Positions 1-6,879 are shown, counted from the first letter of the stretch. The stretch is DNA of 7,879 nt from Candidatus Adiutrix sp. (GCA_031283395.1 JAITBV010000166.1:1-7879); one strand, 5' to 3'. The notes: generated by a model not told the origin, from the sequence alone. Made by a program: numbers and translations.

Positions 1-1464
1 CGCTTCGAGAAACTGCGGCGTCTTACTTCCCGCCTGGCCGCCGCGGTGGCTTCCGGGCGGAACGGAGTGGACGTTCTGGAAGCGCTTTTTCCGGCCGGGG
101 CGGCCATAGGCGCCCCCAAGATCCAAGCCTTGAAACTGATAAATGATTTGGAGCCTGAACCCCGCGGGCCTTACGGCGGCGCCGTGGGTTGGCTGGGTCT
201 GGACCAGGGCGGGGCCAATCTGGATTTAGGTATAACCACCCAGGGCTGGTGGGCCCGGGGCGGTCGGGCCTTTTGGGCTGTCGCCGGGCCTTTGGCCGAG
301 GAGATCGACCCGGAAAATATGTGGCGAGAAATCGAGGTCCGGGGCGAGACGGCTTGGAACATACTGAGGCCGGAGCCCGGGCAGGCCGCTCTCCCGGCCG
401 CGAAGGTTGTTTCAATCGCCACCGTTCCGCCTCCGACCGCCATCGTCACGGCCGAGAGGCCGGAAATGGCTCTGCGCCTGCCGGTGCTGATGGAAAACCT
501 GGCTGACCATCTTAATTTGAGCCGGGATGAGGCCGCCCACCTTTTCTCCCGTCTTCTGGACGGTGAGTTGAACCAGGCCCAGGCCGGGGCTATGTTGATG
601 GGCCTGAGAGCCAAAGGTGAAACTCCGGTGGAACTGGCCGAGGCGGCCCGGGCCGTGCTGGACCGGGCCGTACCCCTGCCGCCCCTGCCGGGCCCTTTCC
701 TGGACATTGTCGGCACCGGCGGCGATAACCACTATACCTTCAACTGTTCCACGGCCGCCGCGTTGACCATGGCCGGCCTGGGTTATAAAGTAGTCAAACA
801 CGGCAACCGATCCGTATCTTCCAAGAGCGGCAGCGCCGATGTCCTGGAGCGCCTGGGGGAAGATTTGAACCGGCCGCCGGAAGCGGTGGCGGAAGCCCTG
901 GCCCGGAGGAATTTTGTTTTTCTCTTCGCCCCGGCCTATCATCCTTCTTTCCGGCACATCATGCCGGTGCGGAAAGATTTGGGCATCCGCACCCTTTTCA
1001 ACATTCTGGGCCCGCTGGTCAACCCGGCCCGGCCCGGCTACAGTCTCCTTGGGGCGCCCAACCGGACTATCCTGCCTCTTATGGCCGAGGCCCAGCGCCT
1101 CTTGGGCACCAAGTTCACCGCCCTGGTCTGCGGGGCCGGCGATTACGACGAGATGACCGCTCTGGGGCCCTCGATGGTGATCCTGGTGGAAAGAGACAAA
1201 ATCACTGAAACGACCATCGACCCCGCCGACTACGGCTTTTCGCCATGTGAGCCTAAGGCCCTGACCATCAGCGGCCCGGCCGAGGGCGAGAAGGTGCTGC
1301 GTGAACTTCTGGCCGGCCGGGGACCGGCCCCAATGAGGGATATGTTGATCTTGAATGTGGCCCTGGCCATCTATGTTTTTCGGGGAGCGGAAAGCTTTGA
1401 CCTCTGCCTGAAAGAAGCCCGCGAGGCGGTCGAAGGCGGGGCGGGCGGTCGGGTCCTGGGGTAA
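1..1464 (+). CDS. trpD: TrpE (C-terminal part)-TrpD fusion protein: anthranilate synthase component I-like domain joined to anthranilate phosphoribosyltransferase; 5' partial
   Basis: The frame is open from base 1 to the TAA at 1462, so the protein begins upstream; the internal GTG at 46 is not a credible start because TrpE-family sequence precedes it. Bases 1 to about 375 encode the end of a chorismate-binding domain, with the landmarks FPAGAAIGAPKI (103-138), RGPYGGAVG and a DPE..W.E tail. An Ala/Pro-rich linker (about 376-460) leads without a stop into a full-length TrpD of about 333 residues. TrpD transfers phosphoribose from PRPP to anthranilate in the cytoplasm. Its PRPP/Mg sites are intact: GTGGD (712-726), NCST, KHGNRSVSSKSGSAD, MPVRKDLGIRTLFN and the acidic DE pair (about 1147-1152). 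TrpD fused to TrpG is well known; TrpD fused directly to TrpE is not usual. The TrpE part looks degenerate at the active site (see findings), so its activity is uncertain. The TrpD assignment is firm. Confidence 0.93.
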   Translation, partial: RFEKLRRLTSRLAAAVASGRNGVDVLEALFPAGAAIGAPKIQALKLINDLEPEPRGPYGGAVGWLGLDQGGANLDLGITTQGWWARGGRAFWAVAGPLAEEIDPENMWREIEVRGETAWNILRPEPGQAALPAAKVVSIATVPPPTAIVTAERPEMALRLPVLMENLADHLNLSRDEAAHLFSRLLDGELNQAQAGAMLMGLRAKGETPVELAEAARAVLDRAVPLPPLPGPFLDIVGTGGDNHYTFNCSTAAALTMAGLGYKVVKHGNRSVSSKSGSADVLERLGEDLNRPPEAVAEALARRNFVFLFAPAYHPSFRHIMPVRKDLGIRTLFNILGPLVNPARPGYSLLGAPNRTILPLMAEAQRLLGTKFTALVCGAGDYDEMTALGPSMVILVERDKITETTIDPADYGFSPCEPKALTISGPAEGEKVLRELLAGRGPAPMRDMLILNVALAIYVFRGAESFDLCLKEAREAVEGGAGGRVLG

Positions 1465-1503
1465 GTCATTCAATCCCGATTGGGTGCAATTTGGTATTAG
1501 GTC

Positions 1504-1509
1504 AAGAGG
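1504..1509 (+). promoter_or_regulatory. Shine-Dalgarno site of trpC
   Basis: AAGAGG lies 7 nt before the GTG at 1517 (10 nt before the next GTG at 1520). The in-frame ATG at 1532 has only a weak GAGTGG upstream, so the spacing favours a GTG start. This is the only gap inside the trp cluster (1465-1516); I see no convincing terminator or promoter in it, which fits co-transcription with trpD. Confidence 0.55.
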
Positions 1510-1516
1510 TTTTTGA

Positions 1517-2368
1517 GTGGTGTTTTTGAGTATGTTCGAAGATTTTAAAAAAGCCAAAATTTTGGAAATCAAGGCCCTGGAACGGCTGGCAGCGTCCGGC
1601 TCTCTCCCGCCCCCTTATCTGGGCCTCCGGCTGGATTTTGCCGGCTGTCTGCGCCGGCGGGCCGCCCACCAGGGTTTGGCCGTCATCGCCGAATACAAAA
1701 GAGCCTCGCCCAGCCGGGGTGTTCTGGATCTGTCCCTCGGGCCCGACCAGGCGGCCTTGGCCTTTGCCCGGGGTGGAGCCGCGGCCATGTCCGTTCTGAC
1801 TGAAAAGAGCCGTTTCCGGGGCCGCCGCAATTTCATCACCCGGGCTTGGGACGGCGGAGCCGAACGCTTAGCTTTGCCGATCCTGCGCAAAGATTTCATC
1901 TTTGACCCGCTCCAGGTGCGGGCCACGGCAGCTTTGCCGGCGGCGGCCATTCTTTTGATCGTTAAATTGACGCCCCAGGTGAGCCTGTTGCGGGAATTGC
2001 GGCTTCTGGCCGAAAGTTTCGGGATCCAGGCCGTGGTGGAGGTGATGGATGAAGCTGATCTGGACTTGGCCAGGGCTTCAGGGGCGGCGATCATCCAGGT
2101 CAATTCCCGGGATTTCAAGGATCTGTCGGTTGATTTGAACCGGGTTTTAGATCTGGCCCGGAGGTGCGGGCCGGAGGCCGGGGAATTGTGGATCGCCGCC
2201 AGCGGTTTCAGCCGGCCCGGAGAACTGACCGCCGCGGCCGAGGCCGGATTTGCCGCGGTCCTGGTCGGCACGAGCTTGATGCGGGACAGGCAGCCGGCCG
2301 AGGCCTTGAAACGCCTGACCAACGCATTGAGAAAAAACGGAGGCGCGGATTGTCCGGCTTTTGCCTGA
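1517..2368 (+). CDS. trpC: Indole-3-glycerol phosphate synthase
   Basis: This enzyme closes the indole ring of CdRP, releasing CO2 and water, to give indole-3-glycerol phosphate. The 283-residue product has the TIM-barrel motifs in order: IAEYKRASPSRG (Glu59, Lys61), ILRKDFIFDP (Lys125, the general acid), VVEVMDEADL (Glu175, the general base), QVNSRDFKDLSVDL (Asn196) and GFAAVLVGTSLM, the C-terminal phosphate-binding turn. The usual Glu-Ser-Gly motif on strand 7 reads Ala-Ser-Gly (Ala228), so one active-site Glu is missing. The start is GTG 1517 by ribosome-binding-site spacing; ATG 1532 would remove five residues. It is a stand-alone TrpC, not the TrpC-TrpF fusion of enteric bacteria, although trpF follows with an overlapping frame. 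Family assignment is firm; full activity is slightly less certain because of Ala228. Confidence 0.95.
   Translation: MVFLSMFEDFKKAKILEIKALERLAASGSLPPPYLGLRLDFAGCLRRRAAHQGLAVIAEYKRASPSRGVLDLSLGPDQAALAFARGGAAAMSVLTEKSRFRGRRNFITRAWDGGAERLALPILRKDFIFDPLQVRATAALPAAAILLIVKLTPQVSLLRELRLLAESFGIQAVVEVMDEADLDLARASGAAIIQVNSRDFKDLSVDLNRVLDLARRCGPEAGELWIAASGFSRPGELTAAAEAGFAAVLVGTSLMRDRQPAEALKRLTNALRKNGGADCPAFA
2339..2343 (+). promoter_or_regulatory. Shine-Dalgarno site deciding the trpF start
   Basis: GGAGG inside the end of trpC sits 6 nt before the TTG at 2350. The trpF reading frame stays open far upstream within trpC, but there is no family sequence there. This site and the expected N-terminus fix the start at TTG 2350. 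Confidence 0.65.
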
Positions 2369-2985
2369 AAATATGCGGCCTGACCCGGGCCGAAGACGCT
2401 TTGATGTGCGCGGAACTGGGCGTGGATTGGCTGGGCTTCATATTTCATCCGGCCAGTCCCCGGAGAGTGGACCCTGGCCAGATAGCCGGTTTTGAAACCC
2501 GGGCGGCCCGGCGGGTGGGGGTCTTCGTGGACCAAAGCCCGGCCGAGGTGAGGCGTATTATGGTTGAGGCCCGCCTGGATCTGGCCCAACTCCATGGGGG
2601 GCAGGACCTTGAATTCTGCCGGGCTATAGGGCCGGAACGGGTCATCAAGGTCTTCTGGCCTCAGCGTTGCGCCGGGGATTTAGACCGGGAAATGGCCGGC
2701 TTCGGCGAGGCGGCCGCTTTTTTTCTTTTTGATGCCGGCACAGCCGGAGGCGGGCACGGCCAGCCTTTGGAGTTGGGCCTCTTGGCCGGCCTTAAGCCGC
2801 CTAAGCCCTGGCTATTGGCGGGGGGGCTTAAGGCCGCCTCGGTTCCGGCCATCACAGCCCGGCCGCCGGCCGGCCTGGCTGGTTTTGATTTTAATTCCCG
2901 GGTGGAGACCGCGCCAGGGCTTAAGGATCGCCGGCTGGTGGAGGCCGCGGTGAAAGCCGTTCGAGAAAATGAGGTGCAAACGTGA
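2350..2985 (+). CDS. trpF: Phosphoribosylanthranilate isomerase
   Basis: TrpF performs the Amadori rearrangement of phosphoribosylanthranilate to CdRP, between the TrpD and TrpC steps. From the proposed TTG start the product is 211 residues, the normal size. Visible motifs are LKICGLTRAEDA with the catalytic Cys9, GFIFHPASPR, AQLHG, FLFDAGTAGGGHG with the catalytic Asp128, the phosphate-binding LLAGGL, and FNSRVETAPGLKD near the C-terminus. Family members normally begin only a few residues before KICGLT, which excludes the in-frame upstream starts (for example 2164) that lie inside trpC. The gene overlaps trpC by 19 nt, and its TGA is shared with the trpB GTG start (GTGA), so translation is probably coupled on both sides. 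The last F-N-S-R-V-E motif differs slightly from the usual SSGVE. Confidence 0.94.
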   Translation: MSGFCLKICGLTRAEDALMCAELGVDWLGFIFHPASPRRVDPGQIAGFETRAARRVGVFVDQSPAEVRRIMVEARLDLAQLHGGQDLEFCRAIGPERVIKVFWPQRCAGDLDREMAGFGEAAAFFLFDAGTAGGGHGQPLELGLLAGLKPPKPWLLAGGLKAASVPAITARPPAGLAGFDFNSRVETAPGLKDRRLVEAAVKAVRENEVQT

Positions 2986-4160
2986 AAGGGTATTATGGCC
3001 AATTCGGGGGCCGTTTCGTGCCTGAACTGCTGGTCCCTCCCCTGGCGGAACTTGAGGAGGCCATGGCCGCTTTTCTGGATCAGGAGGCTTTTCAAAGCGA
3101 ATTGAACGACCTTCTGGGCAACTTCGCCGGCCGTCCCACGCCTTTGACCTTCTGTCCGACCTTGGCGGAGGAACTGGGGGTCCAGGTTTATCTCAAGCGG
3201 GAGGACATCCTCCATACCGGAGCCCACAAGATCAACAACACCCTGGGGCAGGCTCTTCTGGCCAAAAAGATGGGCAAGAAGAATCTTATCGCCGAAACCG
3301 GGGCCGGTATGCACGGGGTGGCCACGGCCGCGGCCGCGGCCCGCCTGGGCCTTACGGCCAAAATTTTTATGGGCGCGGTGGATGCGGCCCGCCAGAAAGC
3401 CAATGTGGATCGGATGCGTCTGTTGGGCACGGAGGTCGTCCCGGTCACCGATGGCGCCCAAACCTTGAAAGACGCCATAAACGAAGCCCTCCGTTATTGG
3501 ATCGCCCATCAGACCGACACCCATTACTGCTTCGGCACAGCGGCCGGCCCCCATCCCTTCCCGGAACTGGTGGCTCATTTTCAATCCGTCATCAGCCTGG
3601 AGGCCCGCCGGCAGTTCATGGAGGCCGCCGGGAAGTTGCCGGACTATGTGGTGGCCGCCGTGGGCGGCGGTTCCAACGCCATCGGTATATTCCGGCGTTT
3701 TTTGGATGATTTCGGGGTGAACATTATCGGAGTGGAGGCCGCCGGCACGGGCGAACCTGGCTGCCATAATTCCGCGCCTCTCAATTTGGGCCGGCCCGGC
3801 GTTCTCCACGGGCAGCTTTCCATGCTGCTCCAGGACGAGGCCGGGCAGGTGCTGCCCTCTCACTCCATTTCCGCCGGGCTGGACTACCCGGGAGTGGGGC
3901 CGGAGCATGCCCACCTGGCGGCTACGGGTCGGGCGCGCTATGAGATGGCCACTGATGACGAGGCCCTGGGCGCCTGCCGGCTCCTGGCCCGGACCGAAGG
4001 CATAATCCCGGCCCTGGAATCGGCCCACGCCCTGGCCTGGGTGGTCAAAAACGCCGCCGCCATACCGGGCCGCCGGATCCTGGTCTGTCTTTCAGGCCGG
4101 GGCGACAAGGATTTGGGCATCATCCAGGAGGCTTTGGAGAAAAGGGGGCTGACCCTATGA
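2982..4160 (+). CDS. trpB: Tryptophan synthase beta subunit
   Basis: TrpB is the PLP enzyme that condenses indole with L-serine to give tryptophan, in an alpha2-beta2 complex with TrpA. The 392-residue length and the start at YYGQFGGRFVPELL are typical of the TrpB1 type that partners TrpA. Visible sites are HTGAHKINN with the Schiff-base Lys83, AETGAG with catalytic Glu105, GGGSNAIG (228-235) binding the PLP phosphate, SISAGLDYPGVGPEHA with Asp301, EGIIPALES, and LSGRGDKD with Ser371 near the pyridine nitrogen. One substitution stands out: the usual ETGAGQHG reads ETGAGMHG (Met110). The GTG start at 2982 overlaps the trpF TGA and has GAGG 7 nt upstream. The stop overlaps the trpA start (ATGA), as expected for subunits made in equal amounts. 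Confidence 0.97.
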   Translation: MKGYYGQFGGRFVPELLVPPLAELEEAMAAFLDQEAFQSELNDLLGNFAGRPTPLTFCPTLAEELGVQVYLKREDILHTGAHKINNTLGQALLAKKMGKKNLIAETGAGMHGVATAAAAARLGLTAKIFMGAVDAARQKANVDRMRLLGTEVVPVTDGAQTLKDAINEALRYWIAHQTDTHYCFGTAAGPHPFPELVAHFQSVISLEARRQFMEAAGKLPDYVVAAVGGGSNAIGIFRRFLDDFGVNIIGVEAAGTGEPGCHNSAPLNLGRPGVLHGQLSMLLQDEAGQVLPSHSISAGLDYPGVGPEHAHLAATGRARYEMATDDEALGACRLLARTEGIIPALESAHALAWVVKNAAAIPGRRILVCLSGRGDKDLGIIQEALEKRGLTL

Positions 4161-4993
4161 GCGCTTCCACCTTGACTACCATCTTGGAAAACAACCGGCT
4201 GGCCGGCCGCCTGACCCTGATTCCATTTTTGCCGGCCGCCTTCCCCGGGCGGGAGGAGTTTTGGACTGTCCTGGAGGAACTGGCCGCCAACGGAGCTGAT
4301 ATAATTGAAATAGGCGTGCCCTTTTCCGACCCGGTGGCCGATGGCCCCCTGGTGGCCGAGGCCAGCCGCCTGGCTTTGGCCAACGGCGGCAGCCTGGATT
4401 ACATTTTTGATGGCCTGGCCCAGCGCCGGGGCCAATTGTCCTCAGGTATGGTGCTTATGGGCTATGTCAATCCCTTCATCCAATACGGCTGGGCGACGGC
4501 GGCCCGGAGCCTCCCGGGCGGGGAAGCCCGGGCCGTTATGGCCGCCTCTTTGGGGCTTCTGGCTGAAAAACTTCAAGAAGCCGGGGTGTCCGGCCTCATC
4601 GTGCCGGATTTGCCCCTGGAGGAGAACGGTCCCTGGTTGGCGGCCTTGCAACCCCGCGGTCTGGATCTTATCGCCCTGGTCGGGCCCAACACCGGTTTGG
4701 ATAAGATGAAGGCCTACGCCACCGGCGGGGCCGGTGGCTATGTCTATGTAGCCTCGGTGTTGGGGGTCACCGGAGTGCGCGAAGGCCTGCCGCCGGAAGT
4801 GACGGACACTTTGCGGCGGGCCCGCCAGGCCTTTGGTCTGCCTTTGGTTTTAGGTTTCGGCCTGTCTTCGCCCGCCCAGTTGCGGGACCTAACGGAGAAG
4901 CCGGAAGGGGTCGTCTTCGGCAGCGCCCTAATCAGCCATTTGTCGGCTGGCGGCCCGGTCCGCGATTTCATGGAGCCCTGGCTGAAACCATGA
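4157..4993 (+). CDS. trpA: Tryptophan synthase alpha subunit
   Basis: TrpA cleaves indole-3-glycerol phosphate to indole and glyceraldehyde-3-phosphate and channels the indole to TrpB. The TIM-barrel protein has ADIIEIGVPFSDPVADGP with catalytic Glu51 and Asp62, MGYVNPFIQYG, GLIVPDLPLEE, VYVASVLGVTG and the phosphate-binding LGFGLSSPAQ plus VVFGSALI. At 278 residues it is slightly long. After NPFIQYG there are about 31 residues before the GVSGLIVPDLP strand, where E. coli has about 13, so roughly 18 extra residues (around 112-131) occupy the helix-3 region that faces TrpB. The ATG overlaps the trpB stop; a G-rich AAAGGGGG at 4141-4148 is the likely ribosome-binding site. Its own TGA overlaps the mnmG start. 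Confidence 0.96.
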   Translation: MSASTLTTILENNRLAGRLTLIPFLPAAFPGREEFWTVLEELAANGADIIEIGVPFSDPVADGPLVAEASRLALANGGSLDYIFDGLAQRRGQLSSGMVLMGYVNPFIQYGWATAARSLPGGEARAVMAASLGLLAEKLQEAGVSGLIVPDLPLEENGPWLAALQPRGLDLIALVGPNTGLDKMKAYATGGAGGYVYVASVLGVTGVREGLPPEVTDTLRRARQAFGLPLVLGFGLSSPAQLRDLTEKPEGVVFGSALISHLSAGGPVRDFMEPWLKP

Positions 4994-6828
4994 CCCATGA
5001 TGTCCTGGTGGTGGGGGGCGGCCAGGCCGGGCTGGAGGCCGCCCGGGCTGCGGCCCGAATGGGAGCGGCCACCCTTTTGGTCACTCAGAGGTTGGAAACC
5101 ATCGGGATTCTGGCCTGTAACCCCGCCTTTGGCGGTCCGGCCAAGGGCGGTCTGGTGCGGGAAGTGGACGCCCTCGGCGGCTTTTGCGGCCAGGGGGCCG
5201 ACCTGGCCGCCCTTCAGTGCCGAATTTTGGGTGAAAGTAAGGGGCCGGCGGCCCGCTCCACCCGGGTGCTGGTGGACAGGAACCATTACAGCCGCCTGGC
5301 CCGGGAAATGCTCGCCGGCTATGCTGGGCTCACCGTCCTGGCCGGCGAGGCGGCTGAAATTTTGACCCGGGACGGTCGGGCGGTGGGCCTGCGTCTGGCC
5401 GATGGTCGATCCTTGGTCGGCGGCGCCCTGGTGCTGGCCGGCGGCACCTTCTGGCGGGCCTGTATCCATCGCGGCCGTGAAACGATACCGGCCGGCCGGC
5501 TGGGGGAGGAGCCGGCCAACCATTTAAGCCGGTCCCTGGCTGGCCTGGGCCACCGCCTGGGCCGCCTATCCACCTGCACCGCGCCCCGCCTGAAGGCTGC
5601 AACCGTTGATTTGGCCGGGCTGGAGGAACAGCCCGGCCAGCCGGAGGCTATACCATTTTCCACCCTCCATGACGAGCCCCGGAATTCGGTCTCCTGCTGG
5701 CTGACCTGGACCAACCCGGAGACCCACCGCCTGGTGGCCGAAGGGTCATTTTACTGTTCGTCGAATTACGGTCCAGGACGGAGCCCTGGGCCGCGCTACT
5801 GCCCTTCCATTGAAGACAAAGTGGCTATCTACCCGGACCGGGAGCGACACTTGGTATTTCTGGAGCCGGATGGGGAGGAACTCATCTTCCCCAGCGGCCT
5901 GCCGACCGGCCTGGACCCCGTGGTGCAGACGGCCCTGCTCCGGACCATACCCGGACTGTCCCGGGTGGAAGTGGCCTGGCCAGGCTATGCCATCGAATAC
6001 GATTTCGTCGACCCCCTGGATCTGGCTCCGACCTTTGAATCCCAGCTGGTTAGGAACCTTTTTCTGGCCGGCCAGGTCAACGGCACCAGCGGCTATGAGG
6101 AAGCCGCGGCCCAGGGTCTTTGGGCGGGGGTCAATGCGGTCCGGGCCGCGGGCGGAGAGGCCGGGCTTATTCTGCCCCGCTCCCGGGCCCTATTGGGGGT
6201 CATGGCCGATGACCTCACCGGCCGGGGCGTGACCGAGCCTTACCGCATGTTCACCAGCCGGGCTGAATGGCGGCTTTTGATCCGCGAGGACAACGCCGAC
6301 CTCAGGCTCTCCCCCTTGGGCGAAGAATTGGGGCTTCTGGACCGTGAGCGCCTGGACCGCTTCCGCCGCAAGGTGCGGGAACTGGAACTGGGACGCCGCC
6401 TTCTGGCCGAAACCCGCCTGAGTCCGGCCGAGTCCCGGCGGCTCGGCCCCTCTGAACTGGAAGTCCGCGAGTCCGTCCCGGCCGCGGAACTCCTGAAGCG
6501 GCCGGCAGCCATCCTGAGTCATTTTTTTCCCTACTGCCCTCAATTGGCAGAATTGAGCCCCCGAGTCCGGCTGAGCCTGGAGATAGAGATAAAATTCGCC
6601 GGCTATTTCCGCCGTCAGGAAGAGGAAGTGGCCCGCCTGAAAAAAGAGGAGGAACGTCCCATCCCCTCCGGGATGGACTTTCAGGTTCTGTCAGGCCTGT
6701 CCGGCGAAGCCCGGGAAATTCTGGCTCGGCACCGCCCGGCCACCCTGGGCCAGGCCGGCCGTTTATCCGGGATCACTCCCGCCGCCTTGACCGTCCTGGC
6801 CATCCATTTAAAAGCCAAAGAAAGATGA
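4990..6828 (+). CDS. mnmG: tRNA uridine-5-carboxymethylaminomethyl modification enzyme MnmG (GidA)
   Basis: With MnmE, MnmG builds the cmnm5 group on wobble U34 of tRNAs reading two-codon sets, using FAD, NADH and methylene-tetrahydrofolate. The 612-residue protein starts with a Rossmann FAD motif (VVGGGQAG, residues 7-14), followed by ACNPAFGG (Cys43), VREVDALGG, SKGPAARSTR, GPRYCPSIEDK (Cys271), PGYAIEYDF, FLAGQVNGTSGYEEAAAQG and EPYRMFTSRAEWRLLIREDNADLRL. The helical C-terminal MnmE-binding part, with SGLSGEA and LGQAGRLSGITPAAL, is complete. Length separates it from the shorter TrmFO. Some positions differ from consensus: GGGQAG for GGGHAG, and STCTAPR (194-200) for KTGTPPR, so it is a divergent member. 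Its ATG overlaps the trpA stop (ATGA) with little Shine-Dalgarno signal, which suggests translation coupled to trpA. The role assignment is strong; equal activity to E. coli MnmG is inferred. Confidence 0.93.
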   Translation: MTHDVLVVGGGQAGLEAARAAARMGAATLLVTQRLETIGILACNPAFGGPAKGGLVREVDALGGFCGQGADLAALQCRILGESKGPAARSTRVLVDRNHYSRLAREMLAGYAGLTVLAGEAAEILTRDGRAVGLRLADGRSLVGGALVLAGGTFWRACIHRGRETIPAGRLGEEPANHLSRSLAGLGHRLGRLSTCTAPRLKAATVDLAGLEEQPGQPEAIPFSTLHDEPRNSVSCWLTWTNPETHRLVAEGSFYCSSNYGPGRSPGPRYCPSIEDKVAIYPDRERHLVFLEPDGEELIFPSGLPTGLDPVVQTALLRTIPGLSRVEVAWPGYAIEYDFVDPLDLAPTFESQLVRNLFLAGQVNGTSGYEEAAAQGLWAGVNAVRAAGGEAGLILPRSRALLGVMADDLTGRGVTEPYRMFTSRAEWRLLIREDNADLRLSPLGEELGLLDRERLDRFRRKVRELELGRRLLAETRLSPAESRRLGPSELEVRESVPAAELLKRPAAILSHFFPYCPQLAELSPRVRLSLEIEIKFAGYFRRQEEEVARLKKEEERPIPSGMDFQVLSGLSGEAREILARHRPATLGQAGRLSGITPAALTVLAIHLKAKER

Positions 6829-6850
6829 AGGCCGGAAGCCCGAAAAAATA

Positions 6851-6879
6851 TGGACAGGGCACGGCTTAAAGAGGATAAT
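6851..6879 (+). promoter_or_regulatory. Probable sigma-70-type promoter for the dsbA-like gene
   Basis: TGGACA (6851-6856) and GATAAT (6874-6879) are separated by exactly 17 nt, each one base off consensus. They lie in the 106-nt gap between mnmG and the dsbA-like gene, giving an inferred leader of roughly 50 nt. I see no clear intrinsic terminator for the upstream operon in this gap. Confidence 0.6.

Noticed and set aside
1471..1482. Palindrome CAATCCCGATTG in the trpD-trpC gap
   Set aside because: Only 5 bp per arm with a 2-nt spacer; this can occur by chance, and no matching second site was seen.
1465..1516. Possible Trp attenuator or leader peptide between trpD and trpC
   Set aside because: There is no short frame rich in Trp codons and no terminator/antiterminator pair in this 52-nt gap. 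Any classical attenuator would lie upstream of the window.
412..1572. Long open frame on the minus strand across the trpD region
   Set aside because: It mirrors a clearly coding gene, its product has no recognisable motif, and GC-rich codon usage commonly leaves the opposite strand open. The other long antisense frames across trpC, trpB and mnmG are rejected for the same reason.
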